Positions 35,389 through 46,260 of a stretch of 64,000 nucleotides of DNA are shown here, in pieces. Each line of letters opens with the position of its first letter. Position 1 is the first letter of the stretch. The notes beneath the pieces were generated by a model. That model did no database searches. It saw only the letters and a list, made by a program, of their open reading frames with translations, and was not told the DNA's origin. The DNA comes from Eumeta japonica (taxonomy: Eukaryota; Arthropoda; Insecta; Lepidoptera; Psychidae): the NCBI GenBank assembly GCA_005406025.1, contig BGZK01001441.1:62001-126000 (forward strand), written 5' to 3'. Both the position numbers and the translations under genes were made by a program.

Positions 35389-37191
35389 TTTTGTTTTTTT
35401 TGTTTTGATCCTTTTGCCCCTGTCGCATGTTGGCGACAGCCAGTCTTTTATCAGGTTCGTACATCCACTTTCATTCAGCCTTTTAAGGGTTGGCAGGGAT
35501 GTGCAAAGGCATTTAATAAAGGTGCTAAATAACTTATCTTAATATTTTTTTTATTTATTTATTTATTATTTTTTTTATTTTTTATTTTTTATTTTTATTT
35601 TTTTTTTTTTTTTTTTTTTTAATACCACATATTTATCTCTATACATTCTATTTTTATATTTACATTACATTTAGCACTATTTGTCTTTGTCTTTCCGACA
35701 ACCATTGGCTGTTTATTTATGTCACGATTTATCGTGTTAAAGTCACCATTTGGGTTTATTTTATTCATTGTATGCCATATTAGAGCCGTTCATTTTATTG
35801 CACCTTCGCGTGACCCGCTCGCAAAATTCCAAAAATATTTTCCTGTTTCTTTCGTCGTCAAGGAGAGCCGGAAAACCATGCCTCGCGACTACGACGCCAG
35901 TGCCCGCCTCGGTCTCTGCACGCTCTCTCCCGAAGATTGGGCATTCTTCGAGAACGTGCAGTACATCTTGGACCTTATCGGGGGCGCACGCGCAGTACGG
36001 CGAATCCTTCAGCTTAAACCTGTTCAGGTACTGAGCGAATCCGCCGTGTCCCGTTAGGGTTTGCGCTATCGGGGGCGTGATCGTGAATCGCGAGGGACCC
36101 TATACGCCCCTTCCACTCGGGGAAAGAAGCGCCGGTTATTTCACCGGTGCCTCCCTCGGTGTAACGCTGTTGCCACTCCCCAGGCTCGCCGCCCTGATCA
36201 CCTTTTGGCGTACGACGGCGGATAGCGATCGTAATCCGCTGCCGTTTTCTTTTTCAGGGCGGCGTTCCTGGCGAGCTCATCAGCACGCTCGTTGCCCGTG
36301 GTTCCCGCGTGTGCCCGCACCCAGAATAGGCGCACTTCCCTGCCTTCCGCAACGATATCCCTGATGTCTTGGCGCGCTGCATGGGCCAGAGGGTTGTAGG
36401 TTTTGGGGGCGGTCAACATCTGCAGCGACGACTTTGAGTCGCTGAAGATGTTGACCAGCCGATCCTTGCCTTTCTTGACCCTCTTTATCGCCCTGTGCAG
36501 CGCGAACATCTCTGCCTGGAATACCGTGCAGAAGGATTCGAGCCGGAACGTGGAGTTCCCGGATTCCATTTCGTCCCGCCACTCTGTCAGGGCCGCACCT
36601 ACTTTACCTTCGGTCTTACTGCCGTCGGTATATATGTGCGGTCCGACAATGGCGAGACGGTCGACTGTTGATGGATCCAGGTCCTCAACGCTCTCGAACC
36701 CGAGTTCGGGAGTGTGCGCGGGATGCGGCATTTCGCGGAAGTCCACGGGCTTCTCGAGCTCCCGGTCGGCACAGACGTCCCCCGATTCACTTCCGCGCTT
36801 CACCTCATAGAGTCTGGCTGCTTCCCTCACCCGTATGTCTAGGGGGAGCAACCTCGCGAGGATCAGCGCGGAATGGAGGGAGACCGTTCTGTAAGCTCGG
36901 CATGCTTTCAATGCTACACTGCGCTGTAGCGCGTCCAGCATTTTCCGCACGCCGAGCTTTTTAGTTGCCGGGGCCCAGGCGCACGAAGCGTACGTGACTA
37001 TCGGCTCTATCGCGGCGACGTATATCGTCCTGACTATCTCCGGACTCAACCCCCAGGTAGCCTTGGCCGCCCTGGCTATGCCTTTATAAATGCTGGCAGC
37101 CCTTTTGCACGCCTTGGCTACGTGGGGTATGAAAGTCAGCCCCTTGTCTATTGTAAGACCTAGGAGGCGGATCTCGTCAACAAGGGCAATT
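35389..37191 (-). mobile_element. 5'-truncated R1-clade non-LTR retrotransposon inside the minisatellite
   Basis: The element interrupts one repeat unit and is flanked by a 14-bp direct repeat GGTGCGTTCTTATT (35,375-35,388 and 37,192-37,205). At the left edge its minus-strand 3' end is A-rich. These are the marks of target-primed reverse transcription. It keeps the end of the reverse transcriptase, an RNase H domain and a Cys-rich C-terminus. GC content is far above its surroundings. Confidence 0.9.
35761..37190 (-). pseudogene. R1-type polymerase C-terminus with RNase H, frameshifted
   Basis: From the truncated 5' edge (37,190) an open frame runs to 36,198. It starts with the RT thumb (LLGLTIDKGLTFIPH, IEPIVTYASCAWAP), then RNase H with its acidic residues in IYTDGSK, FQAEMFALHRAI, IFSDSKSSLQ and NERADELARNAA. 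After the stop at 36,198 the coding potential shifts frame more than once. It then continues as GGFAQYLNRFKLKDSPYCAC, VLHVLEECPIFGRERA and FCERVTRRCNKMN, ending in TAA at 35,761. The C-terminal Cys/His segment is typical of R1-clade elements in moths. The element is dead by truncation and frameshift. Confidence 0.85.
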
Positions 37192-40100
37192 GGTGCGTTC
37201 TTATTGAGACCCGGCTAGTTAGTGCAGGTGAGTTACTTAACGAGACCCGGCTAGTCAGTGGAGGTGACTTACTTAACGAGACCCGGCTAGTCAGTGGGAG
37301 GTGCGTTACTTATTGAGACCCGGCTAGTCAGTGGTAGGTGAGTTACTTTACGAAACCTGGCTAGTCAGTGGAGGTGAGTTACTTAACGAGACCCGGCTAG
37401 TCAGTGGGAGGTGAGTTACTTTACGAGACCTGGCTAGTCAGTGGAGGTGAGTTACTTAACGAGACCCGGCTAGTCAGTGGGAGGTGCGTTCTTATTGAGA
37501 CCCGGCTAGTTAGTGGAGGTGAGTTACTTAACGAGACCCGGCTAGTCAGTGGGAGGTGCGTTCTTATTGAGACCCGGCTAGTTAGTGGAGGTGAGTTACT
37601 TTACGAGACCTGGCTGGTCAGTGGAGGTGAGTTACTTAACGAGACCCGGCTAGTCAGTGGGAGGTGAGTTACTACGAGACCTGGCTAGTCAGTGGAGGTG
37701 AATTACTTAACGAGATCCGGCTAGTCAGTGGGAGGTGAGTTACTTTACGAGACCTGGCTAGTCAGTGGAGGTGAATTACTTAACGAGATCCGGCTAGTCA
37801 GTGGGAGGTGAGTTACTTTACGAGACCTGGCTAGTCAGTGGAGGTGAGTTACTTTACGAGACCTGGCTAGTCAGTGGAGGTGAATTACTTAAAGAGATCC
37901 GGCTAGTCAGTGGGAGGTGAGTTACTTTACGAGACCTGGCTAGTCAGTGGAGTGAGATACTTAACGAGACCCGGCTAGTCAGTGGGAAGTGCGTTACTTG
38001 AGATCCGGCTAGTCAGTGGGAGGTGCGTTACTTTACAAAACCTGACTAGTCAGTGGAGGTGAGTTACTTAACGAGACCCGGCTGGTCAGTGGGAGGTGCG
38101 TTACTTATTGAGATCCGGCTAGTCAGTGGGAGGTGCGTTACTTTACAAAACCTGACTAGTCAGTGGAGGTGAGTTACTTAACGAGACCCGGCTAGTCAGT
38201 GGGAGGTGCGTTCTTGTGAGACCCGGCTAGCTAGTGGAGGTGAGTTACTTAACGTGACCCGCTAGTCAGTGGGAGGTGCGTTCTTGTGAGACCCGGCTAG
38301 TTAGTGGAGGTGAGTTACTTTACGAGACCTGGCTAGTCAGTGGAGGTGAGTTACCAACAGACCCGGCTAGTCAGTGGGAGGTGAGTTACTTTACGAGACC
38401 TGGCTAGTCAGTGGAGGTGAATTACTTAACGAGATCCGGCTAGTCAGTGGAGGTGACTTACTTAACGAGACCCGGCTAGTCAGTGGGAGGTGAGTTACTT
38501 TACGAGACTTGGCTAATCAGTGGAGGTGAGTTACTACGATACTTGGCTAGTCAGTGGAGGTGGAGTTACTACGAGACTTGGCTAGTCAGTGGAGGTGAGT
38601 TACTTAACGAGACCCGGCTAGTCAGTGGGAGGTGCGTTCTTATTGAGACCTGGCTAGTTGGTGGAGGTGACTTACAGAGACCCGCTAGTCAGTGGAAGGT
38701 GCGTTACTTATTGAGACCCGGCTAGTCAGTGGTAGGTGAGTTACATTACGAAACCTGACTAGTCAGTGGAGGTGAGTTACTTAACGAGACCCGGCTAGTC
38801 AGTGGGAAGTGAGTTACTTTACGAGACCTGGCTAGTCAGTGGAGGTGAGTTACTTAACGAGACCCGGCTAGTCAGTGGGAGGTGCGTTCTTATTGAGACC
38901 CGGCTAGTTAGTGGAGGTGAGATACTTAACGAGACCCGGCTAGTCAGTGGGAGGTGCGTTCTTATTGAGACCCGGCTAGTTAGTGGAGGTGAGTTACTTA
39001 ATGAGACCCGGCTAGTCAGTGGGAGGTGCGTTCTTATTGAGACCCGGCTAGTTGGTGGAGGTGAGTTACCAACGAGACCCGGCTAGTCAGTGGAGGTGCG
39101 TTCTTGGAGACCCGGCTAGTTGGTGCAGGTGAGTTACTTAACGAGACCCGGCTAGTCAGTGGAGGTGAGTTACTTAACGAGACCCGGCTAGTCAGTGGGA
39201 GGTGCGTTACTTATTGAGACCCGGCTGGTCAGTGGTAGGTGAGTTCCTTTACGAAACCTGGCTAGTCAGTGGAGGTGAGTTACTTAACGAGACCCGGCTA
39301 GTCAGTGGGAGGTGAGTTACTTTACGAGACCTGGCTAGTCAGTGGAGGTGAGTTACTTAACGAGACCCGGCTAGTCAGCGGGAGGTGCGTTCTTATTGAG
39401 ACCCGGCTAGTTAGTGGAGGTGAGTTACTTAACGAGACCCGGCTAGTCAATGGGAGGTGCGTTCTTGTGAGACCCGGTTAGTGGAGGTGAGTTACTACGA
39501 GACCTGACTAGTCAGTGGAGGTGAGTTACTTAACGAGACCCGGCTAGTCAGTGGGAAGTGAGTTACTTTACGAGACCTGGCTAGTCAGTGGAGGTGAGTT
39601 ACTTAACGAGAACCGGCTAGTCAGTGGGAGGTGCGTTCTTATTGAGACCCGGCTAGTTAGTGGAGGTGAGATACTTAACGACACCCGGCTAGTCAGTGGG
39701 AGGTGCGTTCTTATTGAGACCCGGCTAGTTAGTGGAGGTGAGTTACTTAACGAGACCCGGCTAGTCAGTGGGAGGTGCGTTCTTATTGAGACCCGGCTAG
39801 TTAGTGGAGGTGAGTTACTTAACGAGACCCGGCTAGTCAGTGGAGGTGCGTTCTTGTGAGACCCGGCTAGTTGGTGCAGGTGAGTTACTTAACGAGACCC
39901 GGCTGGTCAGTGGAGGTGAGTTACTTAACGAGACCCGGCTAGTCAGTGGGAGGTGCGTTCTTATTGAGACCCGGCTGGTCAGTGGTAGGTGAGTTGCACG
40001 AAACCGGGCTAGTCAGTGGAGGTGAGTTACTTAACGAGACCCGGCTGGTCAGTGGGAGGTGAGTTACTTTACGAGACCTGGCTAGTCAGTGGAGGTGAGT

Positions 40101-42950
40101 TACTTAACGAGACCCGGCTAGTCAGTGGGAGGTGCGTTCTTGTTGAGACCCGGCTGGTTAGTGGAGGTGAGTTGCTTAGCAGACCCGGCTGGTCAGTGGG
40201 AGGTGCGTTCTTGTGAGACCCGGCTGGTTGGTGGAGGTGAGTTACTTTACGAGACCTGGCTAGTCAGTGGAGGTGAGTTACTTAACGAGACCCGGCTAGT
40301 CAGTGGGAGGTGAGTTACTTTACGAGACCTGGCTAGTCAGTGGAGGTGAATTACTTAACGAGATCCGGCTAGTCAGTGGGAGGTGAGTTACTTTACGAGA
40401 CCTGGCTAGTCAGTGGAGGTGAATTACTTAACGAGATCCGGCTAGTCAGTGGGAGGTGAGTTACTTTACGAGACCTGGCTAGTCAGTGGAGGTGAGGTAC
40501 TTAACGAGACCCGGCTAGTCAGTGGAGGTGAATTACTTAACGAGATCCGGCTAGTCAGTGGGAGGTGAGTTACTTTACGAGACCTGGCTAGTCAGTGGAG
40601 GTGAGATACTTAACGAGACCCGGCTAGTCAGTGGGAGGTGCGTTACTTGTGAGATCCGGCTGGTCAGTGGGAGGTGCGTTACTTTACAAAACCTGACTAG
40701 TCAGTGGAGGTGAGTTACTTAACGAGACCCGGCTAGTCAGTGGGAGGTGCGTTACTTATTGAGATCCGGCTAGTCAGTGGGAGGTGAGTTACTTTACGAG
40801 ACCTGGCTAGTCAGTGGAGGTGAGATACTTAACGAGACCCGGCTAGTCAGTGGAGGTGAATTACTTAACGAGATCCGGCTAGTCAGTGGGAGGTGAGTTA
40901 CTTTACGAGACCTGGCTAGTCAGTGGAGGTGAGATACTTAACGAGACCCGGCTAGTCAGTGGGAGGTGCGTTACTTATTGAGATCCGGCTAGTCAGTGGG
41001 AGGTGCGTTACTTTACAAAACCTGACTAGTCAGTGGAGGTGAGTTACTTAACGAGACCCGGCTAGTCAGTGGGAGGTGCGTTACTTATTGAGATCCGGCT
41101 AGTCAGTGGGAGGTGCGTTACTTTACAAAACCTGACTAGTCAGTGGAGGTGAGTTACTTAACGAGACCCGGCTAGTCAGTGGGAGGTGCGTTCTTAGTGA
41201 GACCCGGCTAGCTAGTGGAGGTGAGTTACTTAACGTGACCCGGCTAGTCAGTGGGAGGTGCGTTCTTGTGAGACCCGGCTGGTTAGTGGAGGTGAGTTAC
41301 TTTACGAGACCTGGCTAGTCAGTGGAGGTGAGTTACTAACGAGACCCGGCTGGTCAGTGGGAGGTGAGTTACTTAACGAGACCCGGCTAGTCAATGGGAG
41401 GTGCGTTCTTATTGAGACCCAGCTGGTTAGTGGAGGTGAGTTACTTTACGAGACCTGACTAGTCAGTGGAGGTGAGTTACTTAACGAGACCCGGCTAGTC
41501 AGTGGGAAGTGAGTTACTTTACGAGACCTGGCTAGTCAGTGGAGGTGAGTTACTTAACGAGAACCGGCTAGTCAGTGGGAGGTGCGTTCTTATTGAGACC
41601 CGGCTGGTTAGTGGAGGTGAGATACTTAACGACACCCGGCTAGTCAGTGGGAGGTGCGTTCTTGTGAGACCCGGCTAGTTAGTGGAGGTGAGTTACTTAA
41701 CGAGACCCGGCTAGTCAGTGGGAGGTGCGTTCTTATTGAGACCCAGCTGGTTAGTGGAGGTGAGTTACTTAACGAGACCCGGCTAGTCAGTGGAGGTGCG
41801 TTCTTATTGAGACCCGGCTAGTTAGTGCAGGTGAGTTGCCAACGAGACCCGGCTAGTCAGTGGGAGGTGCGTTCTTGTTGAGACCCGGCTAGTCAGTGGA
41901 GGTGAGATACTTAACGAGACCCGGCTAGTCAGTGGGAGGTGCGTTCTTATTGAGACCCGGCTAGTTAGTGGAGGTGAGTTACTTAATGAGACCCGGCTAG
42001 TCAGTGGGAGGTGCGTTCTTATTGAGACCCGGCTAGTTAGTGGAGGTGAGTTACTTAGCGAGACCCGGCTGGTCAGTGGAGGTGCGTTCTTATTGAGACC
42101 CGGCTAGTTGGTGCAGGTGAGTTACTTAGCAGAGACCCGGCTAGTCAGTGGAGGTGAGTTACCAACGAGACCTGGCTAGTCAGTGGAGGTGAGATACTTA
42201 ACGAGACCCGGCTGGTGGAGGTGAGTTACTTAACGAGACCTGGCTGGTCAGTGGAGGTGAGATACTTAACGAGACCCGGCTAGTCAGTGGGAGGTGAGTT
42301 ACTTTACGAGACCTGGCTGGTCAGTGGAGGTGAATTACTTAACGAGACCCGGCTGAGTCAGTGGGAGGTGCGTTCTTATGAGACCCGGCTAGTTAGTGGA
42401 GGTGAGATACTTAACGAGACCCGGCTAGTCAGTGGGAGGTGCGTTACTTTACGAAACCTGGCTAGTCAGTGGAGTGAGTTACTTAACGAGACCCGGCTAG
42501 TCAGTGGAGGTGAGTTACTTAACGAGACCTGGCTAGTCAGTGGAGGTGAGATACTTAACGAGACCCGGCTAGTCAGTGGAGGTGAGTTACTCAACGAGAC
42601 CTGGCTAGTCAGTGGAGGTGAGATACTTAACGAGACCCGGCTAGTCAGTGGGAGGTGAGTTACTTTACGAGACCTGGCTAGTCAGTGGAGGTGAATTACT
42701 TAACGAGACCCGGCTAGTCAGTGGGAGGTGCGTTCTTAGTGAGACCCGGCTAGTTAGTGGAGGTGAGATACTTAACGAGACCCGGCTAGTCAGTGGGAGG
42801 TGCGTTACTTTACGAAACCTGGCTAGTCAGTGGAGTGAGTTACTTAACGAGACCCGGCTAGTTAGTGGGAGGTAAGTTACTTTACGAGACCTGGCTAGTC
42901 AGTGGAGGTCAGTTACTTAACGTGACCTGGCTAGTCAGTGGGAGGTGAGA
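37192..42950. repeat. 36-37-bp minisatellite, right block
   Basis: About 158 further units of the same family. Rare variants (GACTTGGCTAATCAG, GAGAACCGGCT, GACACCCGGCT, AGTCAGCGGGAGG, AGTCAATGGGAGG) recur in the same order about 4.47-4.48 kb apart (34.0-35.4 kb against 38.5-39.85 kb) and again in part at 41.4-41.8 kb. The array therefore grew by copying blocks of many units. Confidence 0.95.
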
Positions 42951-43285
42951 TTCCCAGGGGTGCGTTCTGTTGGTTTTCTTTAACTGAAAAGTTCAGCTAA
43001 TTAGAACTGCAACGAAACTTTCGGGAACTCTGCACTTCCCTGGCAGAGTTATACGGGCGATAATAACAGAACAAGCTCCCTAATCTGCTCAAGGATCTAT
43101 TCAACGACATGCAGGAGGCCGGGGCTGGTGGCGCCTCGCCTCTTTAATCAAGCGCATGCATACACACACACTGCCTGCGACCAAGTCTGTTGGCGGCCGG
43201 TGGAGCGCGCCTAGATTCTTCTCCCGTGCGTCGCATGTGTCAAAATTTTTCTGGACGTATATTTGCATTGGTTGTTTATAAAGCG
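42951..43285. other. GC-richer flank of the minisatellite, unassigned
   Basis: Unique-looking sequence of balanced base composition with AACAGAACAAGCTCCC, GGCCGGGGCTGGTGGCGCCT and GGCGGCCGGTGGAGCGCGCC. No open frame or family was recognised. It may be the end of the repeat-bearing element that carried the array. Confidence 0.3.
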
Positions 43286-43289
43286 TATC

Positions 43290-44175
43290 CCTTCGTTTTA
43301 AAATTCAAATTCAATTTCAAAATATCTTTATTTCATAGGTTACAAAATAATACTTGAAACACATCATAATATTTTGCGAATTTACACTTACCGCTCGTTC
43401 GGACGTCAATTTTCCATTGAGAAGAATGAGCAAGAAACTTAAGGTAGCCCTTTTCTAACTTCATCACGCATAGCCAAAACAAATACAAAATCGCATATAT
43501 GAACGAAATAACCCGCTAAGAAGTCAAGCCGCTTGTGCCCATGGATATTTGTCTTCTAAATATTCGGAAATTTAGTAATACCCTTTTTTACTGAGTGATT
43601 GTTTAATAACACTTAAATTTATATAAGGATAAATCTTGTATATCCACAGGGACCTTATTGAATATGCGTACACAGAGCCTTCTAAATGAATTTGTGACTT
43701 TACACTAACACTAAATCGACTAACAAGTAAACCCAGTTTATTTGTATTTCTGGTAGCGAGTTTAGGTCGATTACTATTTATTTTAAACATTTCCAATTTT
43801 TCTTTACGTATAATAAATTTTCAAAATGAATTGGATTGCTAGAGTTAAGATTCCAATTTCCTTAAACTTATTTCTAAGAAATGTACGAGGTCCGAAGTAC
43901 AGTAAATCAAGTGAACGGCCCGCTTCTGCAGCACGAAAATTCTATGAATATATGTGGCGTTTATCCAGAGAAAAATGCCATACGAAATCAGACAATGGAA
44001 ACAGCCAAAATATACGAATCTAGCAATTTCAACGTCTGGTATATTTCTTATTTTTTTGACTGCATAGGCGGCAGAGCTAAGCCTTTTCGCCAACTTACTT
44101 TTATGAGGACCCCATTGAAGCCTGTTATCTAAAGTGATTCCCAGGAACACGGTAGCATTAACAAACTTCATTTCT
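43290..44175 (-). mobile_element. jockey-type non-LTR retrotransposon, 3' fragment
   Basis: The minus strand encodes FLGITLDNRLQWGPH, KLAKRLSSAAYAVKKIR and IFVLQKRAVHLIY, the usual end of jockey-clade polymerases, then NTNKLGLLVSRF and LSKKGYY in another frame. The 3' end (about 43,300) is AATTTGAATTTTAAAA, common for this group. It is frameshifted and 5'-truncated. Confidence 0.8.
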
Positions 44176-44194
44176 TTGTGACACCCACCCACAT

Positions 44195-44265
44195 CACACA
44201 ACACACACACACACACACACACAAGCGCGCACCCACGTACGCACGCGCGCACGCATCCGTGCACA
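44195..44265. repeat. (CA)n microsatellite
   Basis: An ACACACAC run (about 44,199-44,223) followed by degenerate CGCACGCACG sequence. It inflates minus-strand frames rich in V and C. Confidence 0.9.
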
Positions 44266-44269
44266 TATA

Positions 44270-45110
44270 TCAATCATATAATTATTTAGAAAAAACACAA
44301 AAAAGTATATAAATAAAGACTTTAATTATTTATGTACTATGTATTTTGACATAATTATTTTGCTATTTATGTATAATAATCGTATATATATAGTAAAAAG
44401 ACATTTTTTATAAATGTATATTTATATGGGAAATATTATGATATAATTATTTTATTACGTGATGATAATTATGGGTATGTGTGTATATATATAGAACAAT
44501 ATCGAAATAAATCACTATGTCAAAAATAAAACAAACATCAAATTATACAATTATTGCATTATAATTCCTCACGACCTAACACAAAATAAAAACACTATAT
44601 ATTTAGCTGACCCAAATCTGCACACTACTGCAGTACTCACGGCAACGGCGCGCCTATTGTCGCAATGCAACTCCATTTGAGAGGCGAGTGTTTTGACGGC
44701 TCGGCTTTGTATCTGTTTTTAGTAATTAACAAAAAAAACCGACTTCAAAACAAAACCTATTCTAAAACATATTACTATGCACTAAAAAGAAAAAAATAAT
44801 TGCGTATTCTTCTACAACTTAATAATCAACTTACTTTTTCTACTCATCAACATGTAGGTACGATCTATGTGTTTGCCACGCAAGAAGGTTGGTAGGTATC
44901 TACCTACTTCAAATTTAACTCAACACATACCTATGAATAGCAAATAATGATCGAAATATTTTAAGCGTTTCCCTAAGTAAAATGAAATGAAAAATATTGG
45001 ACTACTTGAAAGTCAATCAAATTATTACGATAATATAATGTAGTTACAATTATTGTTCATTTTGGAGTCGGTGTCTATTGCTAGATACTCGTAGGTATAT
45101 TGTAACGTTT
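44270..45110. other. Spacer up to the second unit
   Basis: AT-rich. Near 44,725 there is AAAAAAAACCGACTTCAAAA, the reverse complement of a tail seen in many lepidopteran repeats. Homology with the left unit begins near 45,110 (TTCACCAAAAGAAACT against TTCACCAAAATAAACT at about 754). Confidence 0.4.
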
Positions 45111-45589
45111 CCTTGGCTGACTTCTTCACCAAAAGAAACTAGATTACCAATGCTCAAACTTTAGTATATATATATCTATGAGCGAATGTCGAACATACCT
45201 CAAATATAAACAAGACCAATAATACTTCATTCTAAAATATAAAAAAGTGGCAAATATTTCGAGTCTGATTAAACAAATAATTATTTATTATTCCCTAATG
45301 CATTATAACTAATCAAATATACAAATAACGTAAACAATTACACAAGTCGAATCCTATTTCATTATTTATTTAATAAGACGTTATTCTGTAATTTTATTAT
45401 TTTATTTATGAGCATAAATCACTAGAGGACTAGTTATGATAATATTTATAGGACGTCTTTGTTATATGGTATTCAATATTTTTTACTTTATTGTAACATT
45501 GTCAAAAAAGACTAAAACTGTGAAAACTCATATTGCATTGGATTGCAAAATAATAAAAAAAATGGATTGAAGAAGGCTGCTGATTGAAA

Positions 45590-46104
45590 AAAGCTGTCGA
45601 GGTTAACCGGTCACGGGTTGAACCAATAGTCGTACTACCCGCTGTGACTGCCTGTCAGCGGACACTGCGCATTTCCATACATTTCACCTTCTGATACTAC
45701 CCTCCAATTTCAATTATTTCATCAAGGTATGCTAATCGTTTAAAATTTTTAGACACATTTTTATATCAATTTTCAGGAAACAATCAAAGTTTTATCAATT
45801 AAATTTTGGTACACACACATTTATTTTTTGGACCACCTTCAAAGTTGGTAATAGTTGAGAAAATTAGAAAACAAGTTACGCCTTTTTTTAAAATTAATAA
45901 TGTTTGGAACATAGACATTTAAAATCTGTTGATATGCGTTTACTGCGTATTAAAGTTCTATTTTATTATGTATGTATTTGTAAATGTATTATAGGAAGTG
46001 AAAGGCGGTGTTGTTATAAACTCGGAGCGTATGACCAAAGGCATTGGAGGTCGAAGATACCACACAAATTACCAAGAGTATTTGTTCAAATTATTGGAAT
46101 TTGA
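45590..46104 (+). pseudogene. POLA2: Broken duplicate of the POLA2 3' end
   Basis: Matches the POLA2 exons at 2392-2575 and 2886-3029 in order and orientation. Exon remnant 1 (45,590-45,726) has an in-frame TAG after ...GLNQ, lacks several tens of bases in the middle, and is out of frame. Remnant 2 (45,995-46,104) keeps EVKGGVVINSERMTKGIGG but then has a deletion of about 32 bp with a frameshift. The splice sites (ATAG acceptor, AAG|GTATGC donor) survive. Without promoter or upstream exons it was probably dead on arrival, which explains the fast decay next to an intact mARC copy. Confidence 0.88.
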
Positions 46105-46114
46105 TTATAACGGA

Positions 46115-46149
46115 AATAAAAATACTATTTACAAAGTTGTTCCTTTATT
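46115..46149. terminator. Polyadenylation signals: relic for the POLA2 copy and active for mARC-b
   Basis: AATAAA at 46,115-46,120 (+) and its complement TTTATT at 46,144-46,149 (AATAAA on the minus strand), 112 bp after the mARC-b stop. Same layout as at 3040-3074. Confidence 0.6.
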
Positions 46150-46260
46150 TCAAAAATGTATTTTATAAATCTGCCCTACTGTGAATATACATTTTTTTTT
46201 AACTAGATTTCAGTAAACCTCTTTATGAATGCCAAAATATAGTTTTTGAAATTCAAAATA

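Noticed and set aside
35719..36964. Several plus-strand open frames (35,719-36,057; 36,403-36,810; 36,668-36,964)
   Set aside because: They are antisense shadows of the GC-rich R1-type polymerase on the minus strand.
34002..42875. Many open frames with 12-residue periods (GGELLNETRLVS type)
   Set aside because: The repeat unit is 36 bp, a multiple of three; 37-bp units and indels break frame everywhere, and no start or splice context is conserved.
33766..42950. CRISPR array
   Set aside because: The genome is eukaryotic, units are contiguous 36-37-bp repeats without unique spacers, and the structure is that of a minisatellite.
45904..46104. Functional second POLA2 gene
   Set aside because: In-frame stop, internal deletions and a frameshift, and no upstream exons between the minisatellite and this fragment.
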